The notes: generated from the sequence alone by a model not told the origin. A stretch of DNA of 64,000 nucleotides from an uncultured Sphingomonadaceae bacterium (GCA_947488625.1 CANKZR010000001.1:1-64000); one strand, 5' to 3'. Shown: positions 1 through 8,967, numbered from the stretch's first letter. Program-made: numbers and translations.

Positions 1-13
1 TCTTGTGCTTCAT
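1..13 (-). CDS. Start of an unidentified gene, cut by the window edge
   Basis: On the minus strand an ATG at 13 is preceded by an AAGGA Shine-Dalgarno-like stretch with about 6 nt spacing, and reads M-K-H-K before leaving the window. It follows the restriction endonuclease gene by about 60 bp in the same orientation. Too little is visible to assign a product. A further component of the restriction-modification locus, such as a Vsr-type nuclease or the missing C-terminal part of the nuclease, would be worth looking for. Confidence 0.25.
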
Positions 14-74
14 CGTCCGTCCTTCTGTCAGGGCCGGACTCTAATCATACTTGGAGGAAAATCAGGGGGTCACG

Positions 75-758
75 TCAGGCGGTAGCTTCAATCACGTCGC
101 GCGAAATAACTGTGTCCTGCACTTCCCGAAATAGCGTCACCACACGATCGTTTCCGGTGCGCTGCGCGCTGATCCGGGACGCTGCATCCGACGAGATGGT
201 TTGCCAAAAATTTCTCTTCAACGGATGCTGGCAGAAAAGCCACATGATGTTTGCGAAGCCGGATGCCGAAACCTGACGCTTCTTGTCCTGGTTAGCCCCC
301 GCGGTGAGGTAAGCCGGATCGGCAAAGAAGAGCCCAAAATAGCTAAGGGCGCGCTGCTCGTCCGCTGCAAGCAGAAGGCAAGGTGCGCCAACTGCCTCTC
401 TCGGGATCATCCAGTTGTTGGCCGTAGTGAATTTGACGTCGGCATCATTGCCGAGGATCACTAGGTCGAGGGCGCCTTTTGAAAGCTGGAAATAGGAACG
501 CACCAGAATTTCAACGCGAGTTCCGATATATGTTTTCTCGGTTTTCTCAAGTTCATCATACGACCGTCGACCCGTTCGAGGCGTATCGATTACGATATCG
601 ATCGCTTCCCGTAAGAGCGGGGGAATGTCTGATTTAATCGCTTGGATGCCGTTTGCGCGCTGGCACAGGTCATCCCGGATCGCAGCAAGTTCTGCGAACC
701 GTGGGTGGCCGGCAGAAACTTGGCTTTGGGGTATTGATGCTCGCAACCACGCCTCCAA
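75..758 (-). CDS. NaeI-like type II restriction endonuclease (short form)
   Basis: Probable endonuclease partner of the cytosine-5 methyltransferase just upstream (43 bp gap, same strand). The 227-residue protein resembles the NaeI family (cuts GCCGGC): GTRVE with E83, then D98, then D107-x-K109, followed by WMIP and a C-LLL-ADE strand. These acidic and lysine residues have the same relative spacing as the NaeI catalytic set E70, D86, D95, K97, as I remember it. The NaeI nuclease domain fills roughly the first 160 residues. NaeI itself is about 317 residues and has a C-terminal topoisomerase/CAP-like DNA-binding domain. Here the frame stops shortly after VTLFREVQDTVISRDVIEATA begins to enter that domain, so about 90-100 residues are missing. 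No continuation is seen in the next frames before 61. The family match is by eye, and a natural short variant is possible. Confidence 0.68.
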   Translation of the reverse strand: MEAWLRASIPQSQVSAGHPRFAELAAIRDDLCQRANGIQAIKSDIPPLLREAIDIVIDTPRTGRRSYDELEKTEKTYIGTRVEILVRSYFQLSKGALDLVILGNDADVKFTTANNWMIPREAVGAPCLLLAADEQRALSYFGLFFADPAYLTAGANQDKKRQVSASGFANIMWLFCQHPLKRNFWQTISSDAASRISAQRTGNDRVVTLFREVQDTVISRDVIEATA

Positions 759-801
759 CTTGAGGCGCGGTATGCAATTCTTTTCCGTCAGATGGAAGTG
801 G

Positions 802-1776
802 TTAAGCTACCCGAGACATATCCGACATTTCTTCTTCTTCGGCGCTCGCGAGAATGGCCACCTTTATGGCGTTTGCGACGGCGAATGCTACTGGTGGGGG
901 AAACGCGTTTCCAACCTGCCGATACGCAGCAGTTTTCCGCCCGGAGAATTTCCAACGTTTTGGAAAGCCTTGTATCTGGGCGACCATTTCAACAGTGAGC
1001 CGCGGCATACCAACATAGTCTGGCTCCGGCGCTTCTTCTGCGATTGTCTTCCCATTTACTCCAAGAGAGGCCCAAGCAGCCTTTGCACGAGTAGGCCCGA
1101 GGTCAGGACCGCCATGCTTTTTAGATCCGCCAACGACGGTTGGGGCTATGTCGTCCGCACGCTTTCTCCAAGCGTCCGCTCCACGCCAACCACTTGCCGA
1201 CATCATTTTGAAGAGAGTATCGCCTACCGTTTTCGGAGGCTTATCGTGTGGTTTCGGCCACTTAAAAAAGGGCCAAAGCCGTTTCTCGAGCGCAACTATG
1301 ACCACTCTGGGTCGCAACTGCGGAACACCATAGTCGGACGCATTCAGAAGATGCCAGTCAACCTTATAGCCCATACCCTCAAGCTGCGTCTTGAGGTCCC
1401 GTCGATAGTCAGCAAACGCAGCGTCAAGGAAACCGCGCACATTCTCGATCATTACAGCTTTCGGCCTGATCGCATCGATAATTTCCAAAGCATCCGGGAA
1501 CAGGTTTCGCTCATCGTTTGCGCCCAGTTGCTTTCCGGCCTTGGAAAAGGGAGGACAGGGTAAGCCGCCAGCCACCAAATCTATATCCGAAAACTGGGCA
1601 GCGGTTTTTTTGAACTCTCCGAGGTCATCTTCGATGACATTCCAAGATGGCCGATTTTCGCGCAATGTGTTGCAACAATGGCCATCATTCTCGACCAATG
1701 CCACATGCTCGAAACCCGCCTGCTCCAATCCAAGAGCCTGACCTCCAGCGCCTGCACACAGTTCGATAGACTTCAT
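802..1776 (-). CDS. DNA (cytosine-5-)-methyltransferase of the NaeI-type system
   Basis: Transfers a methyl group from S-adenosylmethionine to C5 of cytosine, protecting host DNA from the linked nuclease. All main C5-methyltransferase motifs are visible: motif I ELCAGAGGQALGLEQAGF (residues 5-22), the catalytic motif IV GGLPCPPFS with Cys74, motif VI ENVRGF (111-116), QLRPR (motif VIII) and the final motif X QVGNAFPPP near residue 290. The length of 324 residues is normal. The region with KKHGGPDLGPTRAKAAW is the variable target-recognition part. The start at 1776 has an AAAGGGA ribosome site 7 nt upstream. It is first in a two-gene unit with the endonuclease, the usual order that lets protection precede cutting. 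The stretch 1-2900 is visibly AT-richer than the rest of the window, suggesting acquisition by transfer. Confidence 0.93.
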   Translation of the reverse strand: MKSIELCAGAGGQALGLEQAGFEHVALVENDGHCCNTLRENRPSWNVIEDDLGEFKKTAAQFSDIDLVAGGLPCPPFSKAGKQLGANDERNLFPDALEIIDAIRPKAVMIENVRGFLDAAFADYRRDLKTQLEGMGYKVDWHLLNASDYGVPQLRPRVVIVALEKRLWPFFKWPKPHDKPPKTVGDTLFKMMSASGWRGADAWRKRADDIAPTVVGGSKKHGGPDLGPTRAKAAWASLGVNGKTIAEEAPEPDYVGMPRLTVEMVAQIQGFPKRWKFSGRKTAAYRQVGNAFPPPVAFAVANAIKVAILASAEEEEMSDMSRVA

Positions 1777-2908
1777 TGTCGTCCCTTTTGTTCTCTAAAC
1801 GTTCCTACCAAAGAATGGACTGTTGGCAAGTCAGAACAGATATGGCGCAGGATTGCACGAGGGCGAACTGCGTTTGCGGAAGTGTCCACGAAAAACTGGG
1901 GGTCTAGCTCACGGCTCATTCTGGCGCGTGACTGCCAGTTTGATGGATCAATCCATACGTCGGGAGCACTGCAACCGTTTGCAATGAATTAGCAAATTCC
2001 AGTTTAAAGTCTTTTTGAAAGTTGTTGAAATGTAACGAGCCGATTTTTGACTAGTTTTCGGCGAGAGTTGTAGAAAACCGTCGATTGTGGGAGCTTGGGA
2101 AGCAGCCGGAAGACGGATCGAAGGATGTCGAGATCCGCTGTCGGGACCCCCAGCTTTCCCACAGATGGGATTAGCGCCGGACCTCGTTTGCACTGCTACC
2201 CAACCTCGGACCACGCGGGTCTTGAGTTTTCCTCCTTGCGGCGGGCGATCCGCTAAGACCGAAATTAGGGCGCAAAGCGATCATCACTGAGGTAGATCGG
2301 CCTGAATTCTCCAGTGATTTGAGTGCCCATCTTTGTCTCCAATGGGGCACCAAACAGTCTCTAAGCGAACCGAAGAGCTCATGACTGGCGCATCTCGTGC
2401 CAGCAAGCGCGGTTCTGCGCGGTTTCGGAGAAGTGGTTCTGGAGGATGGGGTAGAGACCCTCAAATTGGCTGTGTCTCCGCGCCCATTTCGGCAAATGTC
2501 TCTGTCTGGGTTTTCCTCGCCTCCTGTGGCCATCGAGCGTCTTTGGGCAAGCAGCCTAGCTTTCGGCAATGACTCGCGCGCGGGAAGCGGAACGCTCGTG
2601 TCCCAGCCATTACCTTCGTTACGACCCAGCGCATGGACATTTAGCGGAATTTCGATCCCGTCATGCCGCATCTGCGTCGCAGCGATCAGTTTTTCGATGA
2701 TGCTCTGGCGCTGTTTATTATAGGCCAGACTGGCGGCGGTCGGTTTCGCCTTGGCGAGATGGCCCCGAAGGGCGCCGCCCTCTTTCCCGAGCCCGCCGAA
2801 AACGGTCCCGCTCATCCCCGAAGGGCATCCCTCCAAGCAAGCTGAAAGCGTGATGACAATATTTATCACTCTTATTGCAAATGCGAATGACTCGCGTTAG
2901 CGGGTGTC
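1777..2908. other. Intergenic stretch without a convincing gene (possible degenerate acquired DNA)
   Basis: About 1.1 kb between the methyltransferase and the siderophore receptor. The longest open frame (minus, 2171-2869, 232 codons) is rich in Arg, Ser, Pro and Gly, lacks a recognisable domain and has no good ribosome site. Only a short piece (around 2650-2760, reading AYNKQRQSIIEKLIAA) looks protein-like, so it may be the relic of a decayed gene. The part near 1980-2080 is AT-rich. The last 35 bases hold the iron-type operator listed separately. No terminal inverted repeats, tRNA or integrase were seen. Confidence 0.4.
2874..2896. promoter_or_regulatory. Probable Fur/Mur-type iron operator
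   Basis: The stretch ATTGCAAATGCGAATGACTC and the CGCG after it closely resembles the TGCnAATGCGAATnnnTCGCA-style Fur/Mur boxes of alphaproteobacteria. It sits directly before a siderophore receptor gene, which fits iron-dependent repression of the receptor and the two membrane genes after it. The match is by eye. Confidence 0.5.
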
Positions 2909-5044
2909 GTGCAGCCAATCAGACTGATGGGGAATCAATTGAAAGTCGCTCTTACAAGTTCGCTCGCCGTGGCTTCCGTGCTCGCGGCCACACCTGTTCT
3001 CGCACAGGAGGAGGATGTCGAGACTGTCGTCGATGCGAATGATACGATTGTCGTTACCGGTGCATTGTCCGATTTCGGCGCCACCAAATCCGACACTCCT
3101 ATTGTCGAAGTCGCCCGCTCGATCTCTATCGAGACGCAAGAGGACTTCGAAAACAAAGGCTTCCAGTCGCTGGACGACGCGCTGACCTACATGGCGGGCG
3201 TAACTGCCGAGCCGTTCGGCTTCTCCACGCGCGGGGATTTCAGCCAGGTGCGCGGGCTCGATGCCCCGGAATACCGCGACAACCTGCAATTCCTGTTCGG
3301 CTTTTACAACAATCCGCGCCCTGATCTATACACGCTCGAACAGGTCGAGGTTCTGAAAGGACCGGCTTCGGTGCTCTACGGGGCAGCATCCCCCGGCGGT
3401 ATCATCAACGTGGTGACAAAACGTCCCTCCAATGAAACGGCTGGCGAAATCCGTGCCGAATACGGTTCCTTCGACCGGATGCAGATCGCCGGCGACTTCA
3501 ACCTCGCCGTGCCCGGTGCAGAAGACGTCGCCATGTTTCGTTTTGTCGGCCTCTATCGCGATTCCGGGACACAGATCGACGAAGTGGAAGACAACAAGCT
3601 GGTAATCGCGCCCGCTTTCACCGTGCGCCCCTCCAGCGATACGGAGATCACCGTTCTCGCCAATTATACCGATCAGGATACCGACACCGCTCACCAGTTC
3701 TATCCTGTGACTGGCACTTACCTGCCATCGCAGGACGGTCGGGAAATCGACATTACGGAGTATTTCGGGGCGCCCGGCTTCAACGCCTACGATTCCGAGA
3801 GCCTTGCGATCACCCTGCTGGCCAGCCAGCAATTGACGGCTGCGTGGTCGCTGGAAGGCGTCGCCCGCTACGTCGATTCCAGCGCCGATTATCGCCAGGC
3901 GTGGCCGGCATTCCTGGGCAACGGGGTCCCTCGCATCGATGCGGATGGCGATGCCGCCTGGACCTTCTACCTCTCCGACCGCATGTCCGAACAATACGCC
4001 TTCGACATGCGGCTACGCGGCGAACTGGTCACCGGTCCGATCGAGCATGAATTGCTGGCGGGCGTACAATACCAGGATGTGACAACCGACGCCGACAACG
4101 CCTACATCTTCGCTCTCGGCACGATCAACGTGTTCGATCCGCAATACCAGAACGTCCCCAGCGTTGCCGATATACGGGCGCAGCAGACGGACGGACCGGA
4201 GAACTATGTCGAGGAGCTTGGCTTCTACGTCTCCAACCAGATGACGCTTGGCGACCTGGTGGGCACTGTGGGTGTGCGCTTCGATCAGGTGGACAACGCC
4301 GTGCAGGACGGCACCTCTCAGGAAGACGATGCCACCAGCTTCAGCGCAGGTCTGCTCTGGCGTGGTCCGGGCGGCATTTCGCCCTATGTCAGCTATGCCG
4401 AGAGCTTCGAGCCGGTTGTCGGTGTCGATACCGTGACTGGAGAGCAACTGCTTCCCCAAGAGGGCAAGCAATGGGAAGCCGGGATCAAGTGGCAACCAAC
4501 CGGGATGAACGCGCTCGTCACTCTGGCTGCCTTCGATATTGAACAGTCCAATCTGTCGAATCCCAACGCGCTTGTCGGCGGGAATTCGCAACAGGAAGGT
4601 GTGGCAAAGATCAAAGGAGTCGAACTCGAGGCAAATGCCGTTCTTGGCGGTCTCCGGCTCGACGGTAATATCAGCTATCTCGATACGGAAGACCCGGACG
4701 GCTTCCGGTTGACCGCCATCCCGGATTGGCAGGCTTCCCTCTTCGCTCTCTACGGGTTCCAGTCCGGTCCGCTCCGTGGGCTCAGCTTTGGCGGGGGCAT
4801 CCGCCATGTCGGCGGCAGCGAAAGCAGTGGTATTTCCGCACTGACCGGAAACGTTCTGACCTACAGCACCGATAGCTATACCGTAGGCGATTTGTCTGCC
4901 GCCTACGAGACCGGCCCGTGGGAGTTCCGGGTGACCGCGCGCAACGTCACCGACGAGGATTATCTCACCGTGTGTCTCGTGCGTGGAGATTGCTATCCCG
5001 GTGAGAGCGGCAGCGTAACTGGCACCGTGGCGTACAACTTCTGA
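2909..5044 (+). CDS. TonB-dependent siderophore receptor
   Basis: Outer-membrane receptor that takes up a ferric siderophore using energy from TonB-ExbB-ExbD. A signal peptide ends at PVLAQ. The TonB box region reads DTIVVTGA, the plug domain carries GVTAEPFG, VRGLDAPEYRDN and the classic LEQVEVLKGPASVLYGAASPG (at about residues 139-159), and the rest is a long beta-barrel ending in VAYNF with a terminal Phe. The length of 711 residues and the QVEVLKGPASVLYG plug match the FhuA/FoxA/FpvA-like group of ferric-siderophore receptors. The open frame begins with GTG at 2909. An ATG at 2927 (residue 7) is an equally good or better start, since neither has a strong ribosome site. The next gene overlaps its stop by ATGA, so the three iron genes form one unit. 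The substrate cannot be read from sequence. Confidence 0.9.
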   Translation: MQPIRLMGNQLKVALTSSLAVASVLAATPVLAQEEDVETVVDANDTIVVTGALSDFGATKSDTPIVEVARSISIETQEDFENKGFQSLDDALTYMAGVTAEPFGFSTRGDFSQVRGLDAPEYRDNLQFLFGFYNNPRPDLYTLEQVEVLKGPASVLYGAASPGGIINVVTKRPSNETAGEIRAEYGSFDRMQIAGDFNLAVPGAEDVAMFRFVGLYRDSGTQIDEVEDNKLVIAPAFTVRPSSDTEITVLANYTDQDTDTAHQFYPVTGTYLPSQDGREIDITEYFGAPGFNAYDSESLAITLLASQQLTAAWSLEGVARYVDSSADYRQAWPAFLGNGVPRIDADGDAAWTFYLSDRMSEQYAFDMRLRGELVTGPIEHELLAGVQYQDVTTDADNAYIFALGTINVFDPQYQNVPSVADIRAQQTDGPENYVEELGFYVSNQMTLGDLVGTVGVRFDQVDNAVQDGTSQEDDATSFSAGLLWRGPGGISPYVSYAESFEPVVGVDTVTGEQLLPQEGKQWEAGIKWQPTGMNALVTLAAFDIEQSNLSNPNALVGGNSQQEGVAKIKGVELEANAVLGGLRLDGNISYLDTEDPDGFRLTAIPDWQASLFALYGFQSGPLRGLSFGGGIRHVGGSESSGISALTGNVLTYSTDSYTVGDLSAAYETGPWEFRVTARNVTDEDYLTVCLVRGDCYPGESGSVTGTVAYNF

Positions 5045-5616
5045 TGGCGCTGATTTCCCAGTTCTGGTTGGCCGTTCTTCTTGGCGTTGCGGGTGTATTC
5101 GTCTTGCGGGTTTCGTGGGCGCGGCCCTCCAGATCCGTCACCCTGAACATATTGGGGTGGGGAAACATCCTCGCTGCGGCTGTGCTGGCAATTGGAGCAT
5201 ATGGGGCATGGGGCCTCGCGGTCTCCGCGCTGTTCGTGATGGGGACGGCGCTCCTGTTGCTTGCACCGTCGATTGTCCGTCGGCCTTCGTGGAAGCGCAG
5301 ACCGCTGGATAGCGGCGCGCGTGCAGATCCCCGCCAAAGGCAGAACCTGGCACTTGGCCGGCGGGTGGCAACCTTCGCGATCGCGGGGCCTGCCGCCTTG
5401 CTCGCTGCGCTGTTGCTGGCGCTCGCCTTGCGCTCCATTTTCGCCGGAGTGGGCGGCGTGGAAGCAGATGCAAATGTGCTGGTCCTCGCCTGTGTGCCTG
5501 TATTCTGGAGTATCCTCGCCACCGCGCTTCTCTTGATGGAGCATCGCCGCATGCAGTTGGCGACGTTGGCGGTAGCGGCGGTCGCCGCAATTCCGATCAC
5601 AATTCTCGCAAGATAA
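5044..5616 (+). CDS. Small integral membrane protein of an iron-uptake operon
   Basis: A hydrophobic protein of 190 residues with about five predicted membrane segments (near residues 5-22, 35-52, 55-73, 105-132, 140-160 and the C-terminal end). It lies between a siderophore receptor and a PepSY-TM protein, with ATGA overlap on one side and a 4-bp gap on the other. Proteins of this type are regularly found in that position in proteobacterial iron operons and are described only as iron-uptake or hypothetical membrane proteins. No catalytic motif is visible. A role in handling the siderophore or iron at the inner membrane is inferred from context. Confidence 0.7.
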   Translation: MALISQFWLAVLLGVAGVFVLRVSWARPSRSVTLNILGWGNILAAAVLAIGAYGAWGLAVSALFVMGTALLLLAPSIVRRPSWKRRPLDSGARADPRQRQNLALGRRVATFAIAGPAALLAALLLALALRSIFAGVGGVEADANVLVLACVPVFWSILATALLLMEHRRMQLATLAVAAVAAIPITILAR

Positions 5617-5620
5617 CGCG

Positions 5621-6949
5621 ATGAGCATGACGATCAACAAGGCAACGGTCAAAAGGGCTCTCGCAGCCCATTCCTGGGTCGGGCTAGTCTGCGCGGGTCT
5701 TCTCTACCTGATCTGCGCTACCGGGACCGCGCTCGTGCTTTACGAGGAATGGCAGCGGTTAGAGCAGCCCGGCATACCGGAAACCAGCAGCATCGAACCG
5801 GAGGCAGTCCAGCGCGCGGTCGAGAACGTGATGGCGTCGGAGGTGGGGCAAATGCCGACGACCCATCTTTACGTCCACCTTCCAACTGACGCACTGCCGC
5901 GCACGACTATCACCACCGACACGCAGGCTGTTCACATTGACGAGGAAGGGAGCATCGTCGCTCCGGAGGAGAATGCCTGGGCAGAGTTCCTGCTGGCCCT
6001 CCATTACCGGCTCAATTTGCCGGCCATCGTGGGCATGACAATCGTGGGGTTGATGGGTGCAATGATGCTCTCACTCTCCCTGTCCGGGGTGCTGGCACAT
6101 CCTCGCATATTTCGTGATGCCTTCCGACTGCGTGCGCGGCGCGGCGATCAGACCGCGCTGGCAGATTGGCACAATCGCCTTGCCGTATGGACGCTGCCAT
6201 TTGGTATCGCGATCGCGTTGACCGGATCGATGATTGGTCTTTATTACGTGTCGGGATACGGCATGGCGACCAGCACCTATGCCGGCGATACCGAGGCCGT
6301 GACGACCGCCATCTTCGGCGCCGAGCCGGAGGTGGCAAGCGACGTGGCAAACCTGCCGAGCGTTGCGAGGGTTCTTGGATACATGGATGCGAACTATCCG
6401 GCGGTAGAACCCTATTACGTGGTCCTGCACGATCCCGGCACCGCAGGGCAGCATGTTCAGATCATCGCCGAGCACCCGCAAAGACTAATTTTCGGCGAAT
6501 ATTACAATTTCGATGGCGAGGGCAGGTTCCTGTCCACTGTCGGAATGTCCGACGGGACCGCCGGGCAGCAAATTGCTGCCTCGTCCTACAACCTGCACTT
6601 CGGAAACTATGGCGGTCTGCCGGTCAAGCTGGTCTATATCGCTTTTGGCGGTCTGATCAGCGTCATCGTTGCTACAGGCCTCTACATCTGGTTCGCCAAG
6701 GAACGCCGCAGAGGGCGACCAAGGGCCAGCGCCAAAGCGGCATGGGACGGATTGGTTATCGGCACGCCGGTGATGCTGGCAGCGACACTCGCGTTGAGGC
6801 TGTCGCTGGGCAATGCCGTTCCGTTCGAAGCCGTATTCTGGATCGGCGTTGCTGGCTGTGTAGGCCTGTCCTTGCTGCGATCGAGATCGAGCAGGACTGG
6901 CGCAGACCGGAAGGATGGCCCGGTGCACGTGGAACGATCAAGCGCATGA
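5621..6949 (+). CDS. PepSY-domain membrane protein (PiuB-type iron-regulated protein)
   Basis: Inner-membrane protein of the PepSY-associated TM family, whose members accompany siderophore receptors and are thought to help reduce or release iron from siderophores. The 442-residue protein starts with the family signature around HSWVGLVCAGLLYLICATG (first membrane segment with a conserved His). It has a large periplasmic part, a second segment after LALHYRLNLP, further segments around VWTLPFGIAIALTG and VKLVYIAFGGLISVIVATGLYIW, and two more near the C terminus. Conserved His residues in HSW and LHYRL, typical haem- or metal-related positions, are present. It is the third gene of the iron unit and starts 4 bp after the previous stop. 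Confidence 0.83.
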   Translation: MSMTINKATVKRALAAHSWVGLVCAGLLYLICATGTALVLYEEWQRLEQPGIPETSSIEPEAVQRAVENVMASEVGQMPTTHLYVHLPTDALPRTTITTDTQAVHIDEEGSIVAPEENAWAEFLLALHYRLNLPAIVGMTIVGLMGAMMLSLSLSGVLAHPRIFRDAFRLRARRGDQTALADWHNRLAVWTLPFGIAIALTGSMIGLYYVSGYGMATSTYAGDTEAVTTAIFGAEPEVASDVANLPSVARVLGYMDANYPAVEPYYVVLHDPGTAGQHVQIIAEHPQRLIFGEYYNFDGEGRFLSTVGMSDGTAGQQIAASSYNLHFGNYGGLPVKLVYIAFGGLISVIVATGLYIWFAKERRRGRPRASAKAAWDGLVIGTPVMLAATLALRLSLGNAVPFEAVFWIGVAGCVGLSLLRSRSSRTGADRKDGPVHVERSSA

Positions 6950-7095
6950 GATTTCATACGGGCCGTACGTTTTCCAACAGGCAGGCTACGCAGTCTTCTG
7001 CAAAGCCTGGCTCTCGTTTCGTACCTATCGCTTACCTTAATCGTTGGTAACCGGAGTTTGCTGCCCACTACTTTTGTCGTTCGAAAGCTTGAGCC

Positions 7096-8958
7096 ATGCT
7101 GGCAATTGAGCCACGTGCAGCAGCAGTGCCAAAGCAATCACTCGCGCATCTTTTTCGTCTCGATCGAGAAGCGACAACGTCGCTTCAGGCCCAATTGCGA
7201 GCGCGGGTCGTGGAGACGATTGACTCGGGTGTGCTTCCACCCGGGCTGAAGCTGCCTTCGTCGCGCAAGCTGAGCGCGCAACTTGGTGTGGCGCGAAACA
7301 CGGTCTCGCTAGCCTATGAGGAGTTGATCGCCTCCGGCCATCTCGTATCGCGAGAGCGGAGCGGGGTCTTCGTCGCTGAGGGAAGGAAACCCTCGTCGGT
7401 CACCACCATAGCGGGCTCACAGTCTCGAAAGGAAAGTTCGGCCGTCATGCGCCGCGCGCCGGCAAATGTCATACCCGGAGGCCAGTTGCGATATCCATCC
7501 GACTGGAGGAGATTCCCCTTTCCCTTCATCGAGGGTCTGTATGATCGAACGCTTTTCCCGATCGGTGAATGGCGTGAAGCCAGTCGCATGGCGCTCGGGA
7601 TCCATGAGGTCGAAAGCTGGTCCACCGATAGGGGCGAGGCCGATGACGAATTGCTGGTCGAGCAGTTGCGCCAGAAAATCCTGACCCGCCGCGGTATCGC
7701 CGCAGCACCGGACGAAATACTGGTGACCGTGGGAGAACAGCAAGCGCTTCATCTCGCGTTCGAACTTCTGTGCGAGCACGGCACGGCAGTTGGTCTGGAG
7801 GACCCCGGAGACCCGGACGTCAGAGCGCTGGCCCATGCGCGCGGTGCAGACGTAAGCCATTTTCCCGTGGGTGATGCCGGCGTAGAGTTCGATAACGGAC
7901 TTCAGGGCATCGATGTGTTCTACGTCTCGCCAAGTCGCCAGCGGCCGACCGGCGTCACGATGCCGCAAAGTCAGCGGGAAGCCTTGATTGCCGAAGCAAA
8001 GCGTCACGATGCCTTGATCATCGAGGACGATTTTGAATGCGAATTGAGCTTTCTGGTCGACGCTCCGCCTGCGTTGAAAAGCGCAGACAGGGATGGACGT
8101 GTTGTTTATGTCGCGGCGCTTTCCAAGGTGCTGTCTCCCGGCTTGCGTCTCGGCTTCCTTGTCGGACCTGCTGATTTCATTCGGGCGGCGCGCAGGCTTC
8201 GCAACTTGACCACCCGCAAGCCCTCTCCGATCATGCAGCGAACCGCGGGCATATTCTTGTCGTTGGGGCATTACGACACAATGCTTCGTCGCCTTTTCCG
8301 TACCTACGAACAACGGCTCATCGCGTTGCGTGATGCCTTGAACCACTATCGGCCGCTCTCGATCGCCATTCCTCCTGTGACGGGTGGCACCTGCTACTGG
8401 GTGCGTGGCCCCGACAATCTGGACGCCGAGCAGTTGCAAACCGTGGCAAAGAACGCGGGAGTGCTGATCGAGCCGGCCACACCCTATTTCGCGAACAGGC
8501 AGGGACGATCGAACATGTTTCGCCTGGGTGTCACGAGTCTTGACGAGGCGCAGATCAGGCCCGGTATCGAGGCGCTCTCGCTGGAGATGCGCAAGAGAGC
8601 AGGCAGTCAGGGCTGGCCAGCGACGCCGACGCTTCCGGGCGAAACCCGAGTGCTCTCGGAGGCCGAGCTCGATCAATTCCTGTCCGGTGTGCAGATCAAT
8701 TACGAGACAGTCTACGGAGAGCCCTGCGTGATCGAACTGCACGCGGACGGGGCCATGCTGGGCCGCGCGGGTTACGCGGGGGAAGACCGGGATGAAGGGC
8801 GCTGGTGGATCGAAGGTGATCGGTGGTGTCGCCAATGGAACCGGTGGGCCTATGGCGAGGCGGGGCGCTACCGCGTTGAAAAGGAAGCTAACCAGATCTT
8901 CTGGCTCGACGAGAGTGGACGACGGATCGACAGCGCATCGATTGCCTCCGCCTTGTAG
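7096..8958 (+). CDS. MocR/GabR-type transcription regulator (GntR HTH + aminotransferase domain) with extra C-terminal domain
   Basis: A PLP-dependent regulator of the MocR subfamily. Residues 15-95 form a GntR winged helix (LQAQLRARVVETIDSG, LPSSRKLSAQLGVARNTV). Residues about 130-500 form a fold-type I aminotransferase domain with the PLP lysine K344 in ALSKVLSPGLRLGF and the preceding IIEDDFECEL. The family includes GabR, which activates gabTD in Bacillus using GABA and PLP. Here gabD and gabT lie in the same direction downstream, which supports a GabR-like role. At 620 residues it is about 120 longer than usual: after residue 505 there is an added beta-rich domain with ELHADGAMLGRAG and RWWIEGDRWCRQW, reminiscent of small DUF995-like lipocalin-type domains. 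Its likely sites are the CTGGnCC pairs at 8968-9002 and 16754-16786. Confidence 0.88.
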   Translation: MLAIEPRAAAVPKQSLAHLFRLDREATTSLQAQLRARVVETIDSGVLPPGLKLPSSRKLSAQLGVARNTVSLAYEELIASGHLVSRERSGVFVAEGRKPSSVTTIAGSQSRKESSAVMRRAPANVIPGGQLRYPSDWRRFPFPFIEGLYDRTLFPIGEWREASRMALGIHEVESWSTDRGEADDELLVEQLRQKILTRRGIAAAPDEILVTVGEQQALHLAFELLCEHGTAVGLEDPGDPDVRALAHARGADVSHFPVGDAGVEFDNGLQGIDVFYVSPSRQRPTGVTMPQSQREALIAEAKRHDALIIEDDFECELSFLVDAPPALKSADRDGRVVYVAALSKVLSPGLRLGFLVGPADFIRAARRLRNLTTRKPSPIMQRTAGIFLSLGHYDTMLRRLFRTYEQRLIALRDALNHYRPLSIAIPPVTGGTCYWVRGPDNLDAEQLQTVAKNAGVLIEPATPYFANRQGRSNMFRLGVTSLDEAQIRPGIEALSLEMRKRAGSQGWPATPTLPGETRVLSEAELDQFLSGVQINYETVYGEPCVIELHADGAMLGRAGYAGEDRDEGRWWIEGDRWCRQWNRWAYGEAGRYRVEKEANQIFWLDESGRRIDSASIASAL

Positions 8959-8967
8959 GGCAAGCTG

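Noticed and set aside
2171-2869. 232-codon open frame on the minus strand in the flank of the restriction-modification genes
   Set aside because: Composition is dominated by Arg, Ser, Pro and Gly, there is no ribosome site or recognisable domain, and competing frames on the other strand are equally open. At most it may contain the relic of a gene.
6957-6967. TACGG-G-CCGTA palindrome after the PepSY gene as a regulator site for mocR
   Set aside because: It is short, does not resemble the CTGGnCC repeats found before the two controlled promoters, and is not repeated elsewhere in the intergenic regions.
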